From Pseudaquabacterium inlustre (GTDB lineage: Bacteria; Pseudomonadota; Gammaproteobacteria; Burkholderiales; Burkholderiaceae_C), in contig NZ_JBBUTH010000009.1 of NCBI RefSeq assembly GCF_038066595.1, positions 310,001 to 374,000 on the forward strand: a DNA stretch of 64,000 nt, written 5' to 3'. Every line of letters begins with the position of its first letter. Positions within the stretch are counted from its first letter, which is position 1. The notes under the pieces are model-generated. The model made no database searches and had not been told where the DNA came from. It worked only from the letters and a program-made list of their open reading frames with translations. Both the position numbers and the translations under genes were made by a program. This document shows, piece after piece, positions 51,986 to 61,256 of this stretch.

Positions 51986-52066
51986 CGCTCGGTCTCAGCA
52001 TGCATGGCAGGCCGAACTCAAAACCGGCAAGAATCACATGGCACCAATCATGCAAAGCACGCTGCC

Positions 52067-52369
52067 ATGGACCTCACCCCCCGCGAGAAAGACAAACTGC
52101 TGATCTTCACCGCTGCCTTGCTGGCTGAGCGGCGCAAGGCACGTGGCCTGAAGCTCAACCACCCCGAGGCGGTGGCCCTGATCACGGCCGCCATCATGGA
52201 AGGCGCCCGCGACGGCAAGACCGTGGCCGCGCTGATGAGTGAAGGCAAGACCGTGCTCGCCCGCAGCGACGTGATGGAGGGTGTGGCCGAGATGATTCCC
52301 GAGATCCAGGTGGAAGCCACCTTCCCCGACGGCACCAAGCTGGTGACCGTGCATCAACCCATTGCCTGA
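52067..52369 (+). CDS. ureA: Urease subunit gamma
   Basis: This 100-residue structural gamma subunit of nickel urease has the family N-terminus MDLTPREKDKLLIFTAALLAERR and the conserved RKARGLKLNHPEAVALI and MIPEIQVEATFPDGTKLVTVHQPI. Length is standard. The ATG at 52067 matches the family start; the ribosome site is weak, and an upstream in-frame extension from 52004 is unlikely. It is the first gene of the urease cluster. The accessory gene ureD, which usually precedes ureA in related operons, is not here: a repeat-rich non-coding region takes its place. Confidence 0.97.
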   Translation: MDLTPREKDKLLIFTAALLAERRKARGLKLNHPEAVALITAAIMEGARDGKTVAALMSEGKTVLARSDVMEGVAEMIPEIQVEATFPDGTKLVTVHQPIA

Positions 52370-52387
52370 GTGCCGGAGCGACACGCC

Positions 52388-52564
52388 ATGATGTTCAAGC
52401 GACTCACCGCCGCCAGCCTGCTGGCCTGCACCACGCTCACCGCCCTGGCGCATGACGGCCATGGCCTGCCCGGCGCCAGCCACTGGCATGCCGGCGACGC
52501 CCTGCTGTGGCTGGCCGGTGTGGCCGTGGCCGCCGTCGTCTACCTCGGCGACCGCCGCCGCTGA
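52388..52564 (+). CDS. Small His-rich membrane protein within the urease operon
   Basis: This 58-residue protein starts from the ATG at 52388, with GGAG (52375-52378) 9 nt upstream. It has a hydrophobic leader (MMFKRLTAASLLACTTLTALA) and then a short His-rich stretch HDGHGLPGASHWH with four histidines, followed by one membrane helix (DALLWLAGVAVAAVVYLG) and a basic end. The leader could be cleaved after ALA, or at Cys14 if it is a lipoprotein. Four histidines at the membrane face next to urease genes suggest nickel binding, and the opening resembles the His-containing mature N-terminus of HupE/UreJ metal permeases. I do not recognise a named family. It sits 18 bp after ureA and 25 bp before ureB. 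Confidence 0.7.
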   Translation: MMFKRLTAASLLACTTLTALAHDGHGLPGASHWHAGDALLWLAGVAVAAVVYLGDRRR

Positions 52565-52589
52565 CCCCCTCACCCCGGAGCCGCTGCGC

Positions 52590-52901
52590 ATGATCCCTGG
52601 CGAACTGCTCACCGACGAGGGCGAGCTCGAACTCAATCCCGGCCGCCGCACCCTCACCGTCACGGTGCAGAACAGCGGCGACCGGCCCATCCAGGTGGGC
52701 AGCCATTACCACTTTGCCGAGACCAACGGCGCGCTGCAGTTCGACCGCGAGGCCGCCCGTGGCATGCGCCTGAACATCGCCAGCGGCACGGCCGTGCGCT
52801 TCGAGCCCGGCCAGCAACGCACTGTGGAACTGGTGGACTACGCCGGCAACCGCACCGTCTACGGCTTCCGCGGCCTCATCCAGGGAAAACTCTCAACATG
52901 A
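52590..52901 (+). CDS. ureB: Urease subunit beta
   Basis: This 103-residue beta subunit of urease has the canonical start MIPGELLTDEGELELNPGR and the core VGSHYHFAETNGALQFDREAARGMRLNI, GTAVRFEPGQQRTVELVDYAG and the end GFRGLIQGKL. It packs against UreA and UreC in the (abc)3 enzyme. It lies 25 bp after the small membrane protein gene and 75 bp before ureC; that gap is filled by repeat R2 in the sense direction. Confidence 0.97.
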   Translation: MIPGELLTDEGELELNPGRRTLTVTVQNSGDRPIQVGSHYHFAETNGALQFDREAARGMRLNIASGTAVRFEPGQQRTVELVDYAGNRTVYGFRGLIQGKLST

Positions 52902-52902
52902 T

Positions 52903-52970
52903 GCCCCCACGCTCACTTCGTTCACTGCCCCCCGAGGGGGCGACTCAGGCCCTTCGGGCGGCCGGGCGGG
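52903..52970 (+). repeat. Dispersed intra-operon repeat R2, copy 2
   Basis: It matches copy 1 (264-328, minus strand) along its length, with the shared blocks GCCCCCACG, TCACTTCGTTC, CTGCCCCCCGAGGGGG, CTCAG and GGGCGGCC. It starts 1 nt after the ureB stop codon and ends 6 nt before ureC, so it is transcribed in the sense direction within the operon, just as copy 1 is between livH and livM. Confidence 0.75.
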
Positions 52971-52976
52971 CCTGAC

Positions 52977-54704
<1,728 letters not shown>

Positions 54705-54748
54705 CCCTGGCCCGGGCGGCGGCACGTGGCTGCCGCGACAATGCCGCC

Positions 54749-55444
54749 ATGCTCACCGTCAACAAACTCATTCCCCAGGGCCGCGGCCTGGCCAGCGTGC
54801 TGGTCAAGCGCGCCGCCACCGTTGAACTCGACTGGGACGTGCGGCAGAAAAGCCGCTTCGAGGCCACCGACAGCCAGGGCCGGCAGATCGGCGTGTTCCT
54901 GCCGCGCGGCACGCTGGTGCGCGGTGGTGATGTGCTGGTGGCCGAAGACGGCTCGCTGGTGAAGGTGAACGCCGCGCCGCAGCCGGTGCTGGTGGTGCGC
55001 CACTGCAGCGAGCACGGCACGCCCTTCGACCTGCTGCGCGCCGCCTACCACCTGGGCAACCGCCATGTGGCGCTGGAACTGCAGCCCGACCACCTGAAGC
55101 TCGAACCCGACCATGTGCTGGCCGACATGCTGCGCCAGCAGCACCTGATCGTGACCGAGGCGCAAGCCGGCTTCGAGCCCGAGGGTGGCGCCTATGGCGG
55201 CGGCGGGCATGGCCACGGACACGACCATGGCCATGCGCATGACCACGATCACGGCCATGCCCACAGCCATGACCACGCCCCGGCCAAGGGCCGCGCCGCG
55301 CTGGCGGCGATCGGCGTCAGCGCCGCGCCCGCGCCGCATGTGCATGGCCCCGGCTGCGGGCACGATCACAGCCATGACCACGCGCACGGTCATGGTCACG
55401 GCCACGGCCACGTGCACGGCCCCGGCTGCCAGCACGACCACTGA
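54749..55444 (+). CDS. ureE: Urease accessory protein UreE (nickel metallochaperone)
   Basis: This 231-residue protein has the N-terminal UreE peptide-binding domain (~1-75; VLVKRAATVELDWDVRQKSRFEA) and a metal-binding domain (~78-150; VVRHCSEHGTPFDLLRAAYHLGNRHV, DHVLADMLRQQHL). A long tail (~165-231) contains about 30 histidines in HGH/HDH runs in two blocks separated by an Ala/Pro segment. It binds several nickel ions and hands them to UreG. The double His block is longer than in K. aerogenes UreE. The start ATG at 54749 matches the family start (MLTVNKLIPQG). Confidence 0.95.
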   Translation: MLTVNKLIPQGRGLASVLVKRAATVELDWDVRQKSRFEATDSQGRQIGVFLPRGTLVRGGDVLVAEDGSLVKVNAAPQPVLVVRHCSEHGTPFDLLRAAYHLGNRHVALELQPDHLKLEPDHVLADMLRQQHLIVTEAQAGFEPEGGAYGGGGHGHGHDHGHAHDHDHGHAHSHDHAPAKGRAALAAIGVSAAPAPHVHGPGCGHDHSHDHAHGHGHGHGHVHGPGCQHDH

Positions 55445-55467
55445 GCGCCCTCGCCCGCCGCGTCCCG

Positions 55468-56184
55468 ATGCGCCAACGCCCCGCGCCCGCCGCCCTGCCC
55501 GCGCCGGCCCTGCTGCAGCTGATGTGGCTGGCCTCGCCGGCGCTGCCGGTGGGCGGCTTCAGTTATTCCGAGGGCCTGGAGGCCGCGGTCGACCACGGCC
55601 ATGTCACGAACGAGGCCCAGGCCCGGCAGTGGCTGCTGGGCCAGCTGGCCCTGGTGCTGGGCCGCGCCGACGGCCCGCTGGTGGCGTCGGCCTGGCGCGC
55701 CTGGGACCGGCATGACGCCGCGCGCGTCACCGAGCTGAACGACTGGTTCATCCACACCCGCGAGAGCAGCGAGCTGCGCCAGCAGGCCGAGCAGATGGGC
55801 CGCTCGCTGACCGACTGGCTGCGCCAGCGCCGGCCCGACGATGCGCGCGTGGCCACGCTGGCCGCGCTGGCACCGGCCCCCACCTGGCCGGTGGCCTTTG
55901 CGCTGGCCGCCGCCGTCACCGGCGCGCCGCTGCGCGAGGCGCTGCTGGCCTTCGGCTTCGGCTGGTGCGAGAACATGGTGCAGGCCGCCATCAAGGCCGT
56001 GCCGCTGGGCCAGAGCGCCGGCCAGCGCCTGCTGTCGGCCCTGGCCGATGCGCTGCCGGCCACGGTGGATGCGGCCATTGACACCGCCACGCGGGGCGAT
56101 GCCGGCCGCTTCGGCTTCACGCCGATGCTGGCCATCCTGTCGGCCCGCCACGAGGCGCAGTACTCACGCCTGTTCCGCTCCTGA
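55468..56184 (+). CDS. ureF: Urease accessory protein UreF
   Basis: This 238-residue all-helical GTPase-regulating accessory protein has LMWLASPALPVGGFSYSEGLEAAVDHG, the conserved UreF N-terminal block, RESSELRQQAEQMGRSL, and the C-terminal GRFGFTPMLAILSARHEAQYSRLFRS, which fits the conserved tail that contacts UreD/UreG. It bridges UreD and UreG on apo-urease and checks fidelity of nickel insertion. It starts 23 bp after ureE. Its normal partner UreD is not encoded in this window. Confidence 0.95.
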   Translation: MRQRPAPAALPAPALLQLMWLASPALPVGGFSYSEGLEAAVDHGHVTNEAQARQWLLGQLALVLGRADGPLVASAWRAWDRHDAARVTELNDWFIHTRESSELRQQAEQMGRSLTDWLRQRRPDDARVATLAALAPAPTWPVAFALAAAVTGAPLREALLAFGFGWCENMVQAAIKAVPLGQSAGQRLLSALADALPATVDAAIDTATRGDAGRFGFTPMLAILSARHEAQYSRLFRS

Positions 56185-56418
56185 GCCGGGGCGCTACACA
56201 GCAGCAACATCGGGCAAGGCCCCAGCAACCCGCAGCGCGCACAGTCACTCCTGCGCACCCCGGGGCCGTCCTCCCCCGGTAGTGGCGGGTTCTGCCTGGG
56301 CTTCCTCCCTCCTCCCTCCTGTCTCTCGCAGAAACGCCATGTCCGGGGTGCGCACCTTCTTCCCGGCAGGCGGCATGATCGTTGCTGGTGCATGTGCACC
56401 ATTCACAGGCCACTTGCC

Positions 56419-57063
56419 ATGACCCCACTGCACAGCATTCCCCGTCGCACCAAGAAACTGCCGCCACTGCGCGTGGGCGTGGGCGGGCCGGTGGGCTCGG
56501 GCAAGACCACCCTGGTCGAGATGCTGTGCAAGACGATGCGCGAGAAGTGGGATCTCGTGGTCGTCACCAACGACATCTACACCAAGGAAGACCAGCGCCT
56601 GCTCACCGTGGCCGGCGCGCTGGACCCCGAACGCATCATGGGCGTGGAAACCGGCGGCTGCCCGCACACCGCCATCCGCGAAGACGCGTCGATCAACCTC
56701 GAGGCCGTGGACCGCATGCTGGCCAAGTTTCCCGATGCCGACATCGTCTTCATCGAGAGCGGCGGCGACAACCTGGCCGCCACCTTCAGCCCCGAGCTCA
56801 GCGACCTGACGATCTACGTCATCGACGTGGCCGCCGGCGAGAAGATCCCGCGCAAGGGCGGCCCGGGCATCACCAAGAGCGACCTGTTCGTGATCAACAA
56901 GACCGACCTGGCGACCTATGTCGGCGCCGACCTGTCGGTGATGGAGGCCGACACGAAGCGCATGCGCCCGAACAAGCCCTACGTGATGACCAACCTGCGC
57001 ACCCAGGCCGGCCTGGCCGAAGTGGTGGGCTTCATCGAGCGCAAGGGGCTGCTGACAGCTTGA
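56419..57063 (+). CDS. ureG: Urease accessory GTPase UreG
   Basis: This 214-residue SIMIBI-class GTPase has P-loop VGGPVGSGKT (~21-30), VTNDIYTKED, ETGGCPHTAIREDAS (the CPH nickel/zinc site), IESGGDNLAATFSPEL and the base-recognition NKTDLA. It couples GTP hydrolysis to nickel delivery. The start is the ATG at 56419, matching the family. It is 235 bp after ureF, a wider gap than the others; that gap has no ORF but holds a C-rich run (56304-56319) that is G-rich on the other strand. Its 3' end overlaps the opposing MCP gene by 32 bp. Confidence 0.97.
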   Translation: MTPLHSIPRRTKKLPPLRVGVGGPVGSGKTTLVEMLCKTMREKWDLVVVTNDIYTKEDQRLLTVAGALDPERIMGVETGGCPHTAIREDASINLEAVDRMLAKFPDADIVFIESGGDNLAATFSPELSDLTIYVIDVAAGEKIPRKGGPGITKSDLFVINKTDLATYVGADLSVMEADTKRMRPNKPYVMTNLRTQAGLAEVVGFIERKGLLTA

Positions 57064-58642
57064 AGCGCTGCACGGCCTGGGTCAGGCGCGCGGCCTGCTC
57101 GCGCAGGCTTTGCGCGGCGGCGGCGCTCTGGTCCACCAGCGCGGCGTTCTGCTGCGTCATCTGGTCGAGCTGAGCCACCGCATCGTTGATGCGCACGATG
57201 CCCTCGCCCTGCTGCATGCTGGCCTGGGTGATGTCGGCGATCAGCGCATTCACCTCCTGCACCGAGGCCACCACGCGGTCCATGGTGCCTCCGGCCTGCT
57301 GCACCATGGCCGCGCCGGCGCCGGTGCGCGCTACCGAGGTCTGGATCAGCGCCTTGATCTCGCGCGCGGCCTCGGCACTGCGCTGGGCCAGCGCCCGCAC
57401 CTCGCCGGCCACCACGGCAAAGCCGCGGCCCTGCTCGCCGGCGCGGGCGGCTTCCACCGCCGCGTTCAGCGCCAGGATGTTGGTCTGGAAGGCGATGCCG
57501 TCGATGGTGCCGATGATGGCCGAGATGCGGTGCGCCGCCTGCTGGATGTCGTCCATCGCGCCCACCGCCTGGCCGACGATGGCGCCGCCCTCGCCGGCCA
57601 CCGCGCTGGCCTGGTCAGCCGTGCCCTGGGCGCGCCGGGCCGCCTGGGCATTGCCCTGCACCGAGCCGGTCAGCTGGCCCAGGCTGGCGGCAGCCTGCTG
57701 CAGGTTGGCCGCGGTGCGCTCGGTGCGGCCGCTCAGGTCCTGGTTGGCCTCGGCGATCTCGCCGCTCGAGCGGGCCAGCAGCGCGGCGGCCTCGTGCACC
57801 TCGCCCATGGTCTCGTTGAGCCGGTCGCTCATGCGCTTCATCTCGCGGATCAGGTCGCCGATCTCGTCCGAGCCGACCAGCAGGATGTCCTGGCTCACGT
57901 CGCCGGCGGCGATGGCCCGCGCCACGCGCGCCGCCTTGTCCAGCCCGCGCGTGATCGAGGCGTACACCAGGTGCAGCACCAGCAGCAGCACGCCCACCGC
58001 CGCCGCCAGCCACACCGCCGTGGCGCGCAGGTGCTGCCACAGCTCGGCACGCAGGTCGTCCATGTACAGCCCGTTGCCGATCACCCAGCCCCAGGGCGCG
58101 AAGCCGGCCACGTAGGACAGCTTCTCCACCGGCTGGTCCTGGCCCGGCTTGGGCCACAGATAGGGCACGTAGCCGGCCTGCTGGCGCCGCACCGTCTCGA
58201 CGAAGCGCACGAACAGCGCATTGCCCTCGGGGTCCTTCAGCCCGCTGACGTCCTGCCCTTCCAGCGCCGGCTTGATCGGGTGCAGCACCACGCGCGGCGC
58301 CATGTCGTTGATCCAGAAGTACTCCTGGCCGCCATAGCGCAGGCCGCGGATGGCCTGGATGGCCAATTGCTGCGCCTGGGCCCGGCCCACGGTGCCGGCG
58401 GCCTCCAGGCCATGCGCCCAGCGCAGCAGCGAGGCCGCCGTCTCCACCTGCTGGCGGATGGCGGTCTTGCGTGCCTCGTAGGCCGTCTGGTAGGTCTGCC
58501 AGCCCTGCCAGCCCGCCAGCACCAGCATCACCAGCGCACTGATGGCCGCCAGCGCCGCCAGCTTCACGCGGATCGAGACATGGTTCAGGACACGGTGCAC
58601 GCGGCTGGGCTCGGCCGCGAGGCCAGGATCGAGGTACTGCAT
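57032..58642 (-). CDS. Methyl-accepting chemotaxis protein with Cache sensor
   Basis: This 536-residue chemoreceptor starts from the ATG at 58642. TM1 (~30-50) is followed by a periplasmic single-Cache (sCache_2) domain at ~55-205, with QEYFWINDMAPRVVLHPIKPALEGQDVSGLKDPEGNALF-type features (here WINDMAP, HPIKPALEG, DPEGNALFVRF, PWGWVIGNGLYMDD). TM2 (~213-235), HAMP and the signalling rod follow, with tip FQTNILALNAAVEAARAGEQ. sCache_2 receptors commonly bind small carboxylates such as pyruvate, lactate or propionate. No C-terminal CheR pentapeptide is present. Its last 32 bp overlap the end of ureG tail-to-tail. Confidence 0.93.
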   Translation of the reverse strand: MQYLDPGLAAEPSRVHRVLNHVSIRVKLAALAAISALVMLVLAGWQGWQTYQTAYEARKTAIRQQVETAASLLRWAHGLEAAGTVGRAQAQQLAIQAIRGLRYGGQEYFWINDMAPRVVLHPIKPALEGQDVSGLKDPEGNALFVRFVETVRRQQAGYVPYLWPKPGQDQPVEKLSYVAGFAPWGWVIGNGLYMDDLRAELWQHLRATAVWLAAAVGVLLLVLHLVYASITRGLDKAARVARAIAAGDVSQDILLVGSDEIGDLIREMKRMSDRLNETMGEVHEAAALLARSSGEIAEANQDLSGRTERTAANLQQAAASLGQLTGSVQGNAQAARRAQGTADQASAVAGEGGAIVGQAVGAMDDIQQAAHRISAIIGTIDGIAFQTNILALNAAVEAARAGEQGRGFAVVAGEVRALAQRSAEAAREIKALIQTSVARTGAGAAMVQQAGGTMDRVVASVQEVNALIADITQASMQQGEGIVRINDAVAQLDQMTQQNAALVDQSAAAAQSLREQAARLTQAVQRFKLSAAPCAR

Positions 58643-58707
58643 GGGCACTCCGCACCACGCGGCCCCGCACGGTACATCGGTGCGGCCGGCCAGTGGGGTT
58701 GCCAGCG

Positions 58708-58735
58708 TTCTCGGCCCCAGCCTGGGGCATCTTGA
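58708..58735 (-). promoter_or_regulatory. Candidate sigma-28 (FliA) promoter for the Cache MCP
   Basis: On the minus strand TCAAG (58735-58731), 15 nt, GCCGAGAA (58715-58708) matches the flagellar -35/-10 consensus at 7 of 8 positions in the -10 element. It lies 65 bp before the start codon, close to the 62-bp placement at the other MCP gene. Confidence 0.45.
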
Positions 58736-58826
58736 GACGCGTGACCCATCCCAGGTCAAGAATGCCCCACAACTGTGCGTCATCGCACGAACCCGTTCGC
58801 CATGGCCGAATACGGTCCCGACCGTC

Positions 58827-58874
58827 CGGCCACGCCCGCCCGGCCACGCCCGCCCGGCCACGCCCGCCCGGCCA
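58827..58874. repeat. 14-bp tandem repeat upstream of serB
   Basis: CGGCCACGCCCGCC occurs three times in direct tandem at 58827, 58841 and 58855, followed by a partial CGGCCA at 58869. The array ends 28 bp before the serB start codon, in the divergent region with the MCP gene. Copy number may vary between strains. Confidence 0.9.
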
Positions 58875-58902
58875 GGGTGGCGCGGGTAACATCCGCGCCG
58901 CC

Positions 58903-59658
58903 ATGTCCCAGTCCATTCCTGCCCCCGCCGCCGCGCCTGCTGCTGCGGCCGCCCACGAGTTCACCCCCGGCCTGTTCATCCGCGGCATCCAGGCGCCGCT
59001 GCGCCTGGCCGACTACCGGCTGGTGGCCTTCGACATGGACTCCACGCTGATCAACATCGAGTGCGTGGACGAGATCGCCGCCGCCGCCGGCCGCCGCGAC
59101 GAGGTGGCCGAAATCACCGAGGCCGCGATGCGCGGCGAGATCACCGACTACAAGGACAGCCTGCGCCGCCGCGTGGCGCTGCTGGCCGGCGTGCCGGTCA
59201 GTGCCATGCAGCAGGTGGTGGACGAGCGCCTGCAGCTCAACCCCGGCGTCGAGACCTTCGTGCGGGCCTGCCAGGCGGCCGGGCTCAAGACGCTGCTGGT
59301 GTCGGGCGGCTTCACCTTCTTCAGCGAGCGCATCCGCCAGCGCCTGGGCCTGGACTTCGCCCGCGCCAACACGCTGGGCGTCTACAACGGCCGCCTCACC
59401 GGCACGCTGCAGGACCGCCCCTGGGGCGACATTTGCGACGGCGCCGAAAAGCGCCGCGTGCTGCTGGAGGTGTGCGAGCTGATGGGCATCGACGCCGCGC
59501 AGGCCATCGCCGTGGGCGATGGCGCCAACGACCTGCCGATGATGGGCGCCGCCGGCCTGTCGATCGGCTTCCACGGCAAGCCGGCCGTGCGCGAGCAGGC
59601 CATGGTGTCCATCGAGTCGGGCGGCATGGACCGCGCGCTGGAGATCCTGCGGCCCTGA
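58903..59658 (+). CDS. serB: Phosphoserine phosphatase
   Basis: This 251-residue HAD-superfamily enzyme performs the last step of serine synthesis. Motif I is FDMDSTLI (nucleophile Asp44, acid/base Asp46), motif II is LLVSGGFTFF, a conserved Lys lies in GAEKRRVLLE, and motif III/IV is VGDGANDLPMMGAAG. The first ~37 residues are Ala/Pro-rich and hold no ACT-type regulatory domain, unlike longer SerB proteins. The start ATG at 58903 is chosen because upstream readings run through the 14-bp tandem repeat. Confidence 0.95.
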   Translation: MSQSIPAPAAAPAAAAAHEFTPGLFIRGIQAPLRLADYRLVAFDMDSTLINIECVDEIAAAAGRRDEVAEITEAAMRGEITDYKDSLRRRVALLAGVPVSAMQQVVDERLQLNPGVETFVRACQAAGLKTLLVSGGFTFFSERIRQRLGLDFARANTLGVYNGRLTGTLQDRPWGDICDGAEKRRVLLEVCELMGIDAAQAIAVGDGANDLPMMGAAGLSIGFHGKPAVREQAMVSIESGGMDRALEILRP

Positions 59659-59785
59659 TCCGCACGCACCTGATCCAGGTCAGTGCGGCCCGGCGGCTCC
59701 GGGCAAATCAGGACACGGCATCCCCCCGATGCGGGCCTAGCATGGGTTGAACCCCTTCGTTCACCCCAACGCCAGGAGACCGCCC

Positions 59786-61147
59786 ATGCCGCAGACCAAG
59801 TTCCTGCTCGACGAGAGCCGGATGCCCACCCACTGGTACAACATCGCCGCCGACCTGCCGGTGCCGGCGCCGGCCGTGCTGCACCCCGGCACGATGCAGC
59901 CGGTGGGCCCCGATGACCTGGCGCCGCTGTTCCCGATGGAACTGATCCTGCAGGAGGTGTCCACCGAGCGCGAGATCGCCATCCCCGAGCCGGTGCGCGA
60001 GGTGTTCAGGCTGTGGCGCCCGGCGCCGCTGTACCGCGCCCACCGGCTCGAAAAGGCCTTGGGCACGCCGGCCAAGATCTTCTACAAGTACGAAGGCGTG
60101 TCGCCTGCCGGCAGCCACAAGCCCAACACCGCCATTCCGCAGGCCTGGTACAACGCCCAGGCCGGCATCAGGAAGCTCACCACCGAGACCGGCGCCGGCC
60201 AGTGGGGCACCAGCTTGAGCTTTGCCGGCCAGCTGTTCGGCCTGGAGGTCAAGGTGTTCCAGGTGCGGGTGAGCTACGACCAGAAGCCCTACCGCCGCGC
60301 CGTGATGGAGACCTACGGCGCCCGCTGCATCGCCAGCCCCAGCAACGAAACCCAGTACGGCCGCCGCGTGCTGGCCGAGCGGCCCGATCACCCCGGCTCG
60401 CTGGGCATCGCCATCAGCGAGGCGGTGGAGATCGCCGCGACGAACGACGACACCAAATACGCGCTCGGCTCGGTGCTCAACCATGTGCTGCTGCACCAGA
60501 CCATCATCGGCCAGGAGGCCATGCTGCAGATGGAGATGGCCGATGCCGACCCCGACGTGGTGGTGGGCTGCACCGGCGGCGGCAGCAACTTCGCGGGCAT
60601 CGCGTTCCCCTACATCGGCCAGCAACTCAGAGGCGGCAAGAAGCGCCGCATCGTGGCGGTGGAGCCCGCCGCCTGCCCCAGCCTGACGCGCGGCAAGTAC
60701 GCCTACGACTTCGGCGACACCGGCCACATGACGCCGCTGACCAAGATGCACACGCTGGGCAGCACCTTCACGCCGCCGGGCTTCCATGCCGGCGGCCTGC
60801 GCTACCACGGCATGGCGCCGATGGTCAGCCATGTGAAGGAGCTGGGCCTGATCGAGGCCGTGGCTTACCACCAGGTGGCCTGCTTCGAGGCCGGCGTGCT
60901 GTTCGCGCGCAGCGAGGGCATCGTGCCCGCGCCCGAGGCCAACCACGCGGTCAAGGGCGCCATCGAGGAGGCGCTGCGCTGCAAGCGCGAGGGCAAGGCC
61001 GAGACCATCCTGTTCAACCTGTGCGGCCACGGCCACTTCGACATGGCGGCCTACCAGAGCTACTTCGCCGGCCAGCTCAGTGACCAGAGCTACAGCGAGG
61101 AAGAGCTGGCCATGGCGCTGTCGGGCCTGCCCTCGGTGCCGGCCTGA
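59786..61147 (+). CDS. Tryptophan synthase beta-like protein (TrpB2 type)
   Basis: This 453-residue PLP-dependent fold-type II enzyme has the lysine that binds PLP in AGSHKPNTA (Lys112) and the phosphate loop in GCTGGGSNFAG. Its length, and the N-terminal ~60-residue extension before the core, fit the TrpB2 subgroup rather than the ~400-residue TrpB1 that pairs with TrpA. No trpA or trpF is adjacent. TrpB2 proteins can join indole and serine on their own or act on related substrates; a main role in tryptophan synthesis here is uncertain. The start ATG at 59786 has AGGAG (59774-59778) 7 nt upstream. Confidence 0.9.
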   Translation: MPQTKFLLDESRMPTHWYNIAADLPVPAPAVLHPGTMQPVGPDDLAPLFPMELILQEVSTEREIAIPEPVREVFRLWRPAPLYRAHRLEKALGTPAKIFYKYEGVSPAGSHKPNTAIPQAWYNAQAGIRKLTTETGAGQWGTSLSFAGQLFGLEVKVFQVRVSYDQKPYRRAVMETYGARCIASPSNETQYGRRVLAERPDHPGSLGIAISEAVEIAATNDDTKYALGSVLNHVLLHQTIIGQEAMLQMEMADADPDVVVGCTGGGSNFAGIAFPYIGQQLRGGKKRRIVAVEPAACPSLTRGKYAYDFGDTGHMTPLTKMHTLGSTFTPPGFHAGGLRYHGMAPMVSHVKELGLIEAVAYHQVACFEAGVLFARSEGIVPAPEANHAVKGAIEEALRCKREGKAETILFNLCGHGHFDMAAYQSYFAGQLSDQSYSEEELAMALSGLPSVPA

Positions 61148-61200
61148 TTGCCAAAAAAGCAAATTCGCCAATAACGCACAAATTGAACACCGCGGCGCGT

Positions 61201-61220
61201 GCCGGCGCCGCGGCGCCGGC
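61201..61220. terminator. Perfect 20-bp palindrome after the trpB2-type gene
   Basis: GCCGGCGCCGCGGCGCCGGC is perfectly self-complementary. It lies 54 bp after the trpB2-type stop and 37 bp before the GGDEF gene start. There is no T-run. It may act as a terminator hairpin for the upstream gene or as an operator/leader structure for the downstream one. The AT-rich segment just upstream (61148-61195) is the likely promoter area for the GGDEF gene. Confidence 0.4.
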
Positions 61221-61256
61221 CCAGACTCGGGGGATCGACATGAACCCGTTGTGCCG

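Larger units (their letters stand above)
51439..52066. other. 628-bp gene-free region with repeats between the permease-kinase and ureA
   Basis: No credible coding sequence is present; the open frames on both strands are short, mutually overlapping and rich in repeats. It contains stem-loop repeat R1 copy C (51604-51674), the perfect 29-bp inverted repeat R3 (arms 51742-51770 and 51957-51985), and inner repeats such as GAGCAGCGCAGG at about 51785 and 51909. Promoters for both divergent transcription units must lie at its ends, but I see no clear hexamer pair. Confidence 0.6.

Noticed and set aside
51258..52055. 265-codon minus-strand frame across the gap before ureA
   Set aside because: It consists of translated repeat elements R1 and R3 and overlaps the real start of the permease-kinase in another frame.
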